Both the position numbers and the translations under genes were made by a program. A model generated the notes under the pieces. It had not been told where the DNA came from. It worked only from the letters and a program-made list of their open reading frames with translations, and made no database searches. Shown here piece by piece: positions 1 to 10,986 of a DNA stretch of 64,000 nucleotides (position 1 is its first letter; each line of letters starts with the position of its first letter). The stretch comes from Trifolium pratense (Eukaryota; Streptophyta; Magnoliopsida; Fabales; Fabaceae), in assembly GCF_020283565.1 (NCBI RefSeq), contig NC_060061.1, positions 14,855,362 through 14,919,361 of the forward strand, given 5' to 3'.

Positions 1-279
1 TGTTAAAAAATATATATAGATTTATATTTTTTAAAATAGATGCATTTAAATTTTTAAACATTATATTTAGATACTATACTCTATTTTCAAATAGATATAT
101 ACTGTAGTACTCTTTTTAGCCAAAAATATAGTACCTCTTCAACATGCTTTCATTTGGTTGGACTCGTGATCTTAACCGATATAAAAGTGTGTTGAAAATG
201 AATTTTAGAACGTGTGTTGCTCAGTCTCGTAAATACTCCCACAGAAATTCGAGGAAAATCCACGAAACATATTTTAAAT

Positions 280-764
280 ACTTAATTAATAAAATATTCT
301 TTAAAAATATTTTTGGTTTTATATTGGCCCTTTAAAGAAAAAAGGATCGAATAGGTCCCTTAAAGAAAAAAGTTCGAATAGGTCCCTTAAAGATATATCC
401 GTGTCCTTATTCAAACCTTTTTTATGGACCAAACTGATTAACAGAGGAATAATGCTAGCAACACACTCTTTAATAAACACACTCTAACACACTCTCTTTT
501 ATTGGTTGAAATTCACATGGGTCCCATAAAAAAATGTGGACCCATAGAACTTTTATGGGACTCATATAAATTTTAACCAATAGAAGAGAGTGTGTTAAAG
601 TGTGTTTGTTAAAGAGTGTGTTGCTAGCACTCCTCTTAACGGAGATGTCTTTAAAGGATCTATTCAGACATTTTTCTCTTTAAAGGACCTATTCAGACAT
701 TTTTTTCTTTAAGGGACCAATTTGAAACCAAAAATGTCTTTAAAAGATCATTTTACTAATTAAA
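280..764. mobile_element. MULE-like non-autonomous element with nested MITE
   Basis: The ends are imperfect inverted repeats rich in the phrase GGTCCCTTAAAG. The left end starts near 280 with CTTAATTAATAAAATATTC and the right end near 764 reads its complement. The 12-bp string CATATTTTAAAT flanks it at 268-279 and 765-776, so a target duplication of about 9-12 bp is visible. It belongs to the same family as the cleaner copy at 55655-56033. A second MITE sits inside at about 445-635. No coding capacity is seen. Confidence 0.7.
445..635. mobile_element. Nested foldback MITE (GCTAGCAACACACTC family)
   Basis: Near-perfect inverted repeat: TGCTAGCAACACACTCTTTA on the left (453-472) returns as its complement on the right (about 608-627). 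The arms are about 75 bp with a short spacer. TTAAC borders both ends, giving a short target duplication with ambiguous limits. It lies inside the element at 280-764, so it inserted later. Confidence 0.75.
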
Positions 765-1505
765 CATATTTTAAATTATCATTTTTTTTAATAAGTGTTT
801 TTTTTTCTCTCTCTTATAATTTAATATGGATGGAGTATAATTTAAGGTTAATTTTTCAGCATACGTTTATTTAAATATGTACGGGAATACTTATTGAGAT
901 GGACAATCATGATAGATTCATAGATGATACTTATTAATTTTTTTTATATTAAATATTGGTGCAGTTATTAGAATTGTCCACATAAACTATATATCGGTAC
1001 ATGTCCAAATAAGATGTATATCAGAAGAATGTTCACCGTAATTTAATTGATAACTACTACAAAAATATTAGTAATATGTAGTAGTCTGAATTCAAACTTA
1101 AAAATTCTATATTTTTTTTACATTTAAAAAAAAAATGATTTAGTTGAAACTTTATGTTTTTCAGATATTAGTTTTTTACCTAAGCACAAATATTTGGCAC
1201 AAGATTTAGACACACAAATCAAAAAAATAAAAAATAAAATAAAATAGTCACATGAGTTAGTATTACTTCACTTATTTTCTATTTAATTTTTTAGCTTGAG
1301 TGTGCCTAAGAAATACTTATTTATGGTTGTGTCCATATAATTTCTCTTAGTTTCTAGTCTTTTTCTTTTGTTTCTTTTGTTTTTTCTTAGCATTGTAAAG
1401 AATAAGATTTTTAATTTTAAGGCAGGAGAAAGAATAAGATGATAAGTACTAGACTTTGTACTTAGTATTTTATGCGAAAAAAAAACACTGTAGTAAATAA
1501 AAAAC

Positions 1506-2055
1506 CTAAATATAATTTTGGTTCCTACAAATATGTCACGTTTTGATTTTGGTCTGTAAAAAAAATTGATTATAGTCTTTGCAAAATCTCACAACTTTTA
1601 AAATAGTCCCTTAACTGGATTTTTTGCTGATATGCCAAGTTTCTGATGATTTGGTAGATGCTGAGTAGACTTCATTTGTTTCTCTTCGCACTTCTTTTTT
1701 CAACAAACGATAAACCCTAATTTTTCATTTACCACTTTCTATTTTAAACGTACCAAATTCTTTTTTTTTAATTAATTTTATTTTTATAAGAAAAATGAGA
1801 ATTTAATTTAAAAATGAAAATTTAAATGGAAATGTTATTAAAATATTCACGTTAGCAAACGAAGTCTATTTAACATCCGCCAAATAATCAGAAATTTGAT
1901 ATGTCACTAGATTTGGTTTAGTTGTGAGAGATTTGGGTAGTATACTAAAGATCTTGAGTTCGATTTTCAACTCATTGTAAACTAATTTTTTTTATAGGAT
2001 TCAAAATCAAAAGAGACATATTTGAGGGACCAAAAATCATATATAAGCCTAATTA
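1506..2055. mobile_element. Degraded inverted-repeat element with SINE-like insert
   Basis: The left end (AACCTAAATATAATTTTGGT) pairs with the right end near 2050 (GACCAAAAATCATATATAAG). Both carry the 'ttggtccct' style terminal repeat seen elsewhere in the window. A tRNA-derived relic with a B-box-like GAGTTCGATTT lies inside at about 1915-1980. No open reading frame is supported. Limits are approximate. Confidence 0.5.
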
Positions 2056-2059
2056 AAAT

Positions 2060-2160
2060 CTAACACGAGTATATCACCATGAACATAATTCAATTGACAG
2101 TGATATTGCAAAGATCAGGATTCAAATCCTGATACTTCAACTTATTTATCTTAAAAATAA
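2060..2160 (+). repeat. tRNA-derived SINE relic
   Basis: The string GGATTCAAATCC at about 2117 resembles a pol III B box, preceded by an A-box-like AATTCAATTGACAG. It cannot fold as a functional tRNA. Related relics lie at 1915-1980, 3245-3345, 4115-4205, 15810-15900 (minus strand) and 46585-46630. Confidence 0.45.
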
Positions 2161-2397
2161 AATTCTAGCAACCAAACTATTTAAAAGTATTATAAGTATT
2201 GTACAAAAGCATGAACATGAACATAAAAAGAAAGGGAATAAGCTCATCCTCACAATCACAATCACAATCACAATCACATCATCATCAATTTTATTACTAT
2301 TACTATTATATCTTCCGAGTCTGTGAACTGGCAATCACCTGATTCATTTCAATCACCCGTTTCAGCAACAACTGTCCCGTTTCCTCCCTTCCCTCTT

Positions 2398-2682
2398 GTA
2401 AGATCCGCTTTTACCTAATTATCCTCTCTCTCTTGCTGTTTCATTCAAATTAACTGCTTTCTTTTTTTAGCATTTCTCAATTCTCTCTCTGCTTTCCACT
2501 TTCTATTTATGTTTTTATCAACTCAAGTAAAAAAATTTGTACTATCTTCCATGTAATAAACTAACCTAATTTTCGATAACATAAGTATTATTATTATTGT
2601 ATGTATGCTCATTTTTCAAGTTTTATTTTAGATGTTTGATGATTTTGGTTGATGTTTTAATATTGTTTAATTTTTTTGATAG
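2398..2682 (+). other. Possible 5'UTR intron of the MADS-box gene
   Basis: A plausible donor (CTTGTAAG at about 2395-2402) and acceptor (TTTTTTTGATAG ending 2682) bracket an A/T-rich stretch just before the start codon at 2712. The upstream exon would be a pyrimidine-rich leader ending at 2397. This is inferred only from splice-site shape. Confidence 0.35.
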
Positions 2683-2711
2683 AGAGGGAGGAATATTATT
2701 ATATAATTATC

Positions 2712-5700
2712 ATGACTAGAAAGAAAATAGAGATAAAGAAAATCGATAACATAAGTTCGAGGCAAGTGACTTTCTCTAAGAGGAGGAAAGGGCTTTTCAA
2801 GAAAGCTCAAGAGCTTTCAACTCTTTGTGATGCAGACATTGCTCTTATGGTTTTTTCTGCAACTGGTAAGCTCTTTGAGTATGCTAGTACTTCAAGGTAT
2901 GTACTTCTTTCTTATATATATATATATATATTCACTCATGTATATGTACAAAGAAAGAGAAATAGTATTCCTTTGCCACATTTATATGATTAGGGAGATT
3001 TAATTATGATTTTATTACTTCTTGCATTATTAATTAAGGATATATGTTATTGTATTTATTTATTTATCCTTTAGTTTCAAAAATAAGAAAATGAATATAT
3101 TAGTATATTTCTATTGATATATTAGCAAAAACACAAATGAAAAAATATTCTCAAATTAACCAAAATGCTTTTTTATACAAATATCATCATTGAGTTAGTT
3201 TCTACTTGTGTTATTGAGTTGGTTAGAAATGGGTCTTTGGATGAGATGAGTAGCTCAACTGATTGAACTAGTTGAGATAATAGTTAAAAGAGTTGGAAAT
3301 CTAGAGTTTAAGATCCAATAAGGTGTAAAAAAACTAACATAACCATTAACATATTAACAATTTGTCATTAAAAAATAAAGAAATGGGTCTTCTATTTATC
3401 AGGTCCGGCATCCGACACCATTTTCATTTGAATTGGAATTTGTCTTTCATCCATACTATTAGAGAAGACAATGATTATATTGACTAAATTGTATATGTCA
3501 AGAAGAGTGTCGTCTTTGAAGACTCTCTTAAAATTTGAACCTAATGTCATAGTGTGTGTGTCTTCTGCAAAGATCTTCGTATATTTTTTAGGCTAGCTCC
3601 ACAAGTTTTCCATTAATGAACCTTCACCCAACATATAATTGTATTTTCAGCAAACTCAAGGAAATATGAAATTTCAATCCATTTTATACCTCACAAAAGA
3701 TCACCTTGTTAACTAATCCTACAAGTCCCTCTATAACAATAATAAAAGGTGAGAGTGAATTTCCTTGTCTAAAAATTTTACACATTATGAAGTTTTCAAT
3801 CGGATTTTCCACTAATCCATGTGCCTTCTAAACCCTAATTCTTGATTGGGGGTGCCGGTGGCGAAGGCTCTTGTATATATTCGTGTAATTTGGACTGGAG
3901 TATTTATGAGTTGTGTAACAATGTAAACTCTAATTCATTTACTATCAATAAAATGAAACTACAACCTTTACCAAAAATAAAATAAAATGAAACTACACAT
4001 GCTTTATATAGGATCCATTTGAATTGACTTATTTTTAAACTTACGAGAAATAATTTATGCTTATAAATAAACTTTTATGCAATATTATAAGCTTTTAAAG
4101 ATAGTTTATGAGGTCTCGTGAGCTTAACTCAGCTGACAGAGACATTGCATTATATATGCAGAGAGTCGGGGTTCGAACCCCGATTATCCCACTTATCCAC
4201 CTTAATGATACAATTTTTGTTAGTGAAAACTTATAAATTAACATAAAACTTTATTTATTTATATAAGTTATTTTCATAAGCTAAAAAATAAGCTAAAAAA
4301 TAAGCTAAATCCAAACACACTCAAAGTAAAAAACACAAACATACTTGGCCGAACTTCGTGTTTTACCATTTTCACTTTATCGTTTATTTTCTCTTATGTT
4401 ATGTTAGAAGTTGTTATTCTAACGTTATCTCGTGCACATAGTCTATTTTGGAGTCCAAGTTGAAATTGGACATCCGGAACTAATTGATGTTGGCCTAAAT
4501 TACTATTTACGACGATGGTCCCACAACAAGGAGAGCCTCTAGGGTTTCCTAATAATTGAAAGATTTAGTTCTATCATTTTTTTGTAACAACAAATTTTGA
4601 TCTTTAGCTTTTTGAAATATTTAATAATAAAATATGCATGTATAGTTTTGTGGTTTTGGTCAAGAAGTTCTACGTTGGGGTGTGAGATGGTATGGACACG
4701 AGTTTATAAGTGAATGCAATTCTCACCTTACAAACCAAATTTATACGGTTGAGTGATGCCCTACTCCTAATTATGAGATGATATTAGAACTCTTCGAGAT
4801 CCGTTGGATCACCTGCTATTAGGTTTTCGCTATCAAGCTATCTACCATTTATACCCATGCACCAAGTGAGATAACTTGAACATGAATTTATAAATAGAGA
4901 TAATCATCACCTCTAAGACAAAATCTTAATCCGTTCCGCACGATCCTTCCACAAATTGGGGGTCATGTTTACAAAATCATTAATTGGAATTCATTGATTC
5001 AACAATTTCTAAAAAGAAATATGTGTACCAAAACCTAAATATATAGTATGGCCATAGTACAATATTGGTTATATATATATATATAGTTCTCATATTTCAT
5101 CAGCATGGATAATTGATTCACATGAAACTAGATCCTTATATAATGTGTTTTGTTGTTTTCAGTATAGAACAAGTAATTGAAAGGCGTAATGGATATTCAG
5201 CAAATCATAGATTCATGGACCACCCATCTACTGATCAGCTTCAGGTAAATTAACTTCAACTTATTTAGATTGGACTACTTGAGCTACAAAACCGGCAATG
5301 GTTATTCAACACTATTAGGCTTGGTGCGTATATATAAATGGTGGGTGAGTGGCTAGATAGCAAGTGGCTTAACAGATCTTAAAAAAACTCTGATATCATT
5401 TAAAAATGTATACTTAAAATAAAGCAAAACAAGGAAAATTGCGTTTATGAAATGTGATTGACAAAAAGGAATGCATCTTTTTTGGACCTTTAATGTACAG
5501 GTTGAGAGTGACTCCAATTACAACACTTTGTGCAAGAAATTAGAAGATAAATCTCGTGAAGTGAGGTACAGTGCTATATATAGTACTTTTATTCCTAAAG
5601 TTAATTAACTATATTAAGAGTCCGTTTGGCCCAGCTTTTTTTTAGAGCTTATGCAAACAACTTATGCTATATAAATTAGTTTTTATGCTATTTTATAAGT

Positions 5701-6999
5701 TCACACTAGTGAAAATTGTAATTTTATAAGCTATTTTAACATAAACTACCTTGACAAACTTATAATAATATATAAAAATTGCATAAGATATTTGCATAAG
5801 CTCTAAAAAAAGTCGGGCCAAACGAGCCCTAACATAGACTTAGTTTACACCTTGAACACAGGCATTTGAATGGAGAAGATCTGCAAGAATTGACAGTACA
5901 AGAACTCCAGAAACTAGAGGCTATACTTCAAAGAAGTTTGTCCAGTGTTTCAAAAATAAAGGTTTGTATCCTCAGTATTGCACTATATATCTTCTCCTTA
6001 TAATGGTTTTGGTTGTGTGAAAATGCATCTATCCATGCTTCTGACATTTTTGGATATACTGATATATGTTTTAGGATGAAATGTTTATGCAAGACATCAA
6101 CACCCTTAAGAGAAAGGTAAATGCATCATACTTTTTAAATATCATTTATTTGTTGTTATAAAAACTTGGTTAAATTGCATTTTTGGCACATTAAGTTTTA
6201 CAAAGTTGCGATTTTGGCCCCCTATGTTTCAAAATAGCATTTTTGGCCCCCTATGTTTGCCCTCTTTTGTAAAAGGTCAATTTTAACCAAGTCAACGCTG
6301 ATGTGACAAATCATTTAAGTGACTCAGTTGCCACATCAGCTTTTTTTGCCACCTAATACTTAACAAAAAAATAAAAAGGAATGGAAAGAAGTCACCGAAC
6401 TTCATCTTCTTCTACCTCTAAGCTCATTATAGTTGACAAGGTAATAGATTTGATTAAGTTCTTCACCTCATTATAGTTGACAAAGTAATACTGCAAGAGT
6501 TGAGAAATTTAAACAATTCCTATATTGTTCCAAACAACTCAGTAGCATGCATAAAGGCAGACATTATTCCACGCAACCAGAAACTAAAACCAATATACTC
6601 ACAAGAAGATGCAAATTGAAAACTTAGTATTAGCATTAGTAATACCATGTTGACTCTTCCAAATTTACAAAAGTACAGAACTTAACTCTTTCAAAGATTA
6701 AATTGAATATTTCAAAATCTCTAATTAAATATTTCATAAGAAACAATAATCATACAAAAAAGATACTAAAGTTATATGATAAGATTGAGCTTTTTCAATA
6801 ACCATTAGCACAAATCTTAAGAACACCCATAAACAAACACCACAAAACACCAAAAACATCCATTGTCCAATCTTTCTCTTTTCCCTAAACTCTATCTGGG
6901 AGAGTTGATTTGAAGCTCAACTTCATTGTGAGTACTGAGTACTAAGGGCACCACCGCTTATGACGCCGAAATGTGTCTATATGTGAATTTTTTTACAGA

Positions 7000-7036
<37 letters not shown>

Positions 7037-7329
7037 AAATTGAAGCTTCCTTTCCATTCATTTTTATTTTTTTATTTTTATTTTTTTGTTAAGTATTAGG
7101 TGGTAAAAAAAGCTGACGTGGCAGCTGAGTCACTTAAGTGATTTGCCACATCAGCGTTGACTTGGTCAAAATTGGCCTTTTGCAAAAGAGGGCAAACATA
7201 GGGGACCAAAACTGCTATTTTGAAACATAGGGGGCCAAAATCGCAATTTTGTAAAACTTAGGGGGCCAAAAATGCAATTTAGCCTAAAAACTTCATCATA
7301 TCCTAACCGTATACAATGTTGGAAATAAC

Positions 7330-7367
<38 letters not shown>

Positions 7368-10166
7368 CATGATAAAATAGGCAATATATATATTGTAAAA
7401 TTTTGTAAAAGACCTATGAATTTGTGAGATTTAGGTAAATAGTAGAAGAGAGGATATGTTGTTTTTGATTTTTAAAAAACAGTTTTTCGAAAAAGCTACT
7501 ACTGAACAATTTATCGGCTGAGTCGCGGGTGAATATGCTCTCTTTACGTTTCACGGCACTACCCAAAATTGTGCAAGGTAGACGATCAACGTCTCCAGGA
7601 TAAAACAACCTTCACAAATTAAGTACCAAATTGCTACTGCACTGTAGAATTCGGGCAGAGATACACCCTTCTCTATTGATTCGATGAATCAATCAATAAT
7701 TGATGCAAAAGCATCAATTCAATATGGCTGCAGAGCCACTCGATGAAACAATAAGGAAAATAATTTTTTTTTTCCAGTGAAAAAAACAAGCAGAGAGAAG
7801 AAAACAAAAGCAATTTGTGATATTTTTTTGAACTGATGAATGAATAAAGGAACTACTATTTAACGAGTAAGTGGCGACCGAATAATAGGAATCAATTGAG
7901 CCTTATTAGATGAAAACGTGATCAGTAAAATAAGGCAAAGCATAACATATATAGATGCTGACGCAGATAACCGCCTCTGACTTGCTCACGCACACCCGTA
8001 CACGTAAAGAAAAATAATATTTTCTTTTTCTTAGCATTAAAAAATTAATATATCACCTAGGCCCAAGCTCAAGCCATTGGGCCGGCTGGACGGCGGCGGC
8101 GCGCGCGCGTGATATTTGATAAGGAGTGCGTGGTCACCCGTTTAAAAAACTGGGTACCCCTTGGGGCACATCCCAAGAGGACACTTTTCTATATATAAAC
8201 ACTTCTAAGAGGTGTGTTCTCTTCAATGTTGGACTTAAAAATGCTTTTTTCAATTCACACTTCTCTTAGTTCATAACTTGTGTTTAATTTCCATACCAAG
8301 TTTTTCCTTCGATTTTAACATCATGTTCCAACATGATAATAAGAGTTTTTTAATTTATTTTTATAATCGAATAATAAAGAGTTTTGAATATTATTGATAA
8401 TGAGAGAAAAAGTATTGTGTTATAAAAGATTTGATATTAATCCTTATTTATAATTTTTTTTATAAGCAAAAATTTGTATTAAGAAAGTACTAGGGGTACT
8501 TTAACCCTTACAATTACAAGAAAACATCAAATACCTTCTAAATAAGCTAGAAGATTAGTGCACCAATTATAAAAAATATAACAAGAATTGTGTCCCCTCC
8601 TATTGATAATCCTTATTTATAATCTGATCCTAGAGATACTCTAGATTAATATAAACGATATTAAAAGGTGTTTTATAACTTATTCTCTAGTTGTTATTAG
8701 ACAACAAACATGATTTCTCATTGGTTTTAGAGTTTTATAAGTTATATTCTTGTATTGTGATGGTCTTCCTTATTTTCTATGTTGTTTTTTATCCAACAAT
8801 CGGTATCAAAACTTTAGTTTAATATGAATATTAATTTATTAGTATGCTTTAAGGAGACAACATTGTCTAATCTTTGACATCATAAAAGAAGAGTCATACT
8901 ATGAAAGTGTTGTTTCAAAAAATTTCTGATTAAACAAGACTTGTTATTTAAACGTGTCCATTGTGACTTGCCTCTCTTTCCTAATAACCTATCTTATGCT
9001 TGGTTTACAATATGGATACATGTGTCCTGTCAAGTTTTTCAAGTGATATAGAAAAATTTGATGCGAAAATCAATTTTGACTTATAATAGATACAAATCAA
9101 TGATGTGTGATTGCACAAGTATAAGGTGACCTATTCATAAGGATATATAGTGACGTATTAATGTAGGATTTTACATTTGAGGAGTAGATTGTTGATATCA
9201 AATGTACTTTCACTTCCCTTACATAGGTGTCCGACACCTATAAAATACTCGTACAACACGTGTCGGACAAGTGTTCCAAAAAATTTTTTCTTTGCTTCTG
9301 CTCTCCTTAGACCATAAGATTTGTCCACAAAGGTTAAAGATGTGTCAAAAAAAATGTTGATCATTGAGAGATTAAAGTCTTTACATTTTGATTACAATAT
9401 TTTTAGTTTTTTCAATAGTAGATGAATAAATAAAGATCAAATAGTATTGTATCTTGTTTTAAAATTTTTTTTTAATTAAATAACTTGCGTAGCTTAGACA
9501 CACATGTATAATCTTTTATATAAATATGCAGCAATGTCAGTGTTCTATATTTTTTATGTTAGTAGTAGATTATCATTCAATTTTATTAGGTTATCATTCA
9601 GCTTTTATGATTGTTGAACTGATGAAGGCTCTCTCTGCTTTATTATATTATATTACACATACAGGAAGTGAAACTGATAGAAGAAAACCAAAGATTGAAA
9701 TATGTGGTAAGCTTATTCAAACTCATCATGTGTACTCAATACAATCTTTGGATGGATAATTCACAGCAGCATAGTAATAATAATGAAATACTACATGTGA
9801 ATTTAGGTACCAGACCTTATAAGTGGACATATGCAACAATCATTGGAATCTGTTATTAGCGGATCATCATCTTATTTTGATGACAGTGACACATCTCTCA
9901 ACTTGGGGTTAGTTAGTTTCCTTTTAAATATATCATATCATCCAAGGTTTTAGCATGAGTTATTGTAAAACGGTGAAGCCAGTAATACTTGTCTGATACT
10001 CATTGGTCGTTGGATAAATATTTCTAAATTATCAAGAGGCAGTGTAGGTTTCACCGTAATGAATTCATTTTACTATATATTATTTTAATCAATATTATAT
10101 TTTATTATAAAAGCTACTTCATTTGAGTTTGTCTGTGTGTCCTGCAGGTTACAATTACTTAAATAA
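2712..10166 (+). CDS. StMADS11 clade (SVP/AGL24-like) MADS-box transcription factor
   Basis: Type II MIKC MADS-box transcription factor, nuclear; members of this clade control flowering time, inflorescence or bud dormancy. Eight exons splice in frame: 2712-2896, 5163-5244, 5501-5565, 5862-5961, 6075-6116, 9665-9706, 9807-9907, 10148-10166, giving 211 aa. The MADS domain is residues 1-60, with [16 protein letters not shown] and [20 protein letters not shown]. The I region is about 61-90, and the K domain in exons 3-6 has leucine-rich helices ([13 protein letters not shown]). The C terminus is short with DTSLNLG, resembling the LxLG tail of SVP proteins. Exon lengths (65, 100, 42, 42) are the canonical MIKC pattern. 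Introns 1 (2.3 kb) and 5 (3.5 kb) are swollen by transposons. It is more divergent than a typical SVP ([18 protein letters not shown]), so I give no symbol. The exact orthologue is unsure. Confidence 0.92.
3836..3980 (+). mobile_element. LINE 3' tail fragment in MADS intron 1
   Basis: The text ends in TCAATAAAATGAAACTAC followed by TTACCAAAAATAA, the usual shape of a plant LINE 3' end. AATAAAATGAAACTACA occurs on both sides of the tail (3947-3963 and 3981-3997). It is strongly 5'-truncated. Confidence 0.45.
4013..4325. mobile_element. AAGCT-type MITE interrupted by a SINE relic
   Basis: Outer sequence has short inverted motifs ending in repeated 'taagctaaaaaa'. A tRNA-derived SINE relic occupies about 4115-4205, with A-box-like TTAACTCAGCTGACAG and a perfect B box GGGTTCGAACCCC. 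It lies in MADS intron 1. Confidence 0.5.
4655..4930 (+). mobile_element. Degenerate TRIM retroelement copy
   Basis: It is collinear with the better TRIM at 46857-47199: AAGAAGTTCTACGTTGG near the start, a decayed primer-binding site (ATGATATTAGAAC) near 4780, then the shared internal phrase GATCCGTTGGATCACC and 'ctaccatttatacc'. No coding sequence. It lies in MADS intron 1. Confidence 0.55.
5617..5832. mobile_element. Foldback MITE with CGTTTGGCCC ends
   Basis: Left end TCCGTTTGGCCCAGC pairs with right end GTCGGGCCAAACGAGCCC. The arms continue through TTTTTTAGAGCTTATGCAAA and its complement. The element is about 215 bp and lies in intron 3 of the MADS-box gene. Confidence 0.7.
6168..7284. 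mobile_element. MULE-like transposon with long terminal inverted repeats
   Basis: The 1,117-bp element starts GGTTAAATTGCATTTTTGGC and ends with the complement of GGCTAAATTGCATTTTTGGC. The terminal inverted repeats are about 220 bp (6168-6390 and 7060-7284). A perfect 9-bp duplication TAAAAACTT flanks it at 6159-6167 and 7285-7293, as expected for Mutator-like elements. The centre has no transposase and no recognisable captured gene; a TA microsatellite sits at 7001-7033. It is inserted in MADS-box intron 5. Confidence 0.88.
7330..7367. repeat. Compound (GT)n(TA)n microsatellite
   Basis: About nine GT units are followed by about ten TA units, just downstream of the MULE-like element. Likely length-variable. 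Confidence 0.9.
7395..8333 (-). mobile_element. Probable solo LTR of an LTR retrotransposon
   Basis: This 0.9-kb block differs from its A/T-rich surroundings: a G+C island with GCGGCGGCGCGCGCGCG near 8093-8109, and minus-strand text such as GGGTAGTGCCGTGAAACG, of the kind found in plant Copia LTRs. A minus-strand start TGTTGG at about 8333 fits an LTR 5' end. The 3' boundary and target duplication were not resolved. No gag or pol is present. It lies in MADS intron 5. Confidence 0.45.
8456..8606 (-). mobile_element. 5'-truncated LINE 3' end with target duplication
   Basis: Read on the minus strand, the 151-bp insert ends TTTTTGCTTATAAAAAAAAA, a typical LINE tail, after TACCCCTAGTACTTTCTTAA. 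It is flanked by the 17-bp direct repeat TAATCCTTATTTATAAT at 8439-8455 and 8607-8623. It lies in MADS intron 5. Confidence 0.8.
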
Positions 10167-10986
10167 ATAAAATTTGATTTAAAGGACTGTGAGAAGAAGA
10201 GAATGATTTCCCTTCCTTTCTAGGTCGTTGATGAGCCAATTACATCATGTACTGTTGCTTTCTGTTTGAAAACAAGCCATGTAAAGTACTAAGTCTAGTT
10301 AAGGAAAATAAGACCTTCCTTAGACAAATATTGTACTTCAATACACATTTGTTTTGTTTTCTTTTGGTAAATTGAAGGAAATATATGTCAAGGTAATGTA
10401 TACTACAATTATATGGTATGTTTATGGCTTTTTTTTAAAGGGTTCTGCATTTGTTTGTACTCGGTTTATTTCTCTTCAATTGATTGGTTTCGATACAATT
10501 CTCACCTGAATAAACCCAGAATGTGTCTTTGCAAAATTTCCAGGATTTTAGTCTTTCATGATTGAATATAATTTTTTACCCAAGAACCAAAATTTAATAC
10601 ATTTTTCACTTAAATAGATATGACAAGGGTACATAAGCGTCATAAAAACTTTCAAAAATAAGAATGAATTACAAAGAAAAAACTATTTAAACTAACTAAT
10701 ACTACTAAGCACCGGTGCTAAACACTAGAGTCTATCGCAATTATTGCTCCTCGCGTTTTCGTAATGCTAAGCATTTTCCAATACTAAATCATGTCATTAC
10801 AAAGAGCTTTCCCAAGTTCGGAGAATGCATCCATCAATGACATTGTATACAAATAAATTACAGATGTGATTAATAATGCAATTCATGTTTCTCCCTATCA
10901 TGCCCCTTTATCATTATGAGTAAAGTATTTTTATCAAGAAGTCAAACTATGATTGAAGAATACAAAACTGGTCCAAGTCAGTTCAC
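10167..10986. other. Intergenic 3' flanks of convergent MADS and TIM22 genes
   Basis: The first part should be the MADS 3'UTR and the last part the TIM22 3'UTR. The two genes converge. No other gene, repeat structure or RNA gene is visible. Confidence 0.6.

Noticed and set aside
4115..4205. Possible tRNA gene (perfect B box GGTTCGAACCC)
   Set aside because: No acceptor or anticodon stem can be formed and an A/T-rich tail follows; it is a tRNA-derived SINE relic.
7414..7608. 64-aa minus-strand frame in MADS intron 5
   Set aside because: Lies within the probable solo LTR; its wording matches LTR text rather than a protein family.
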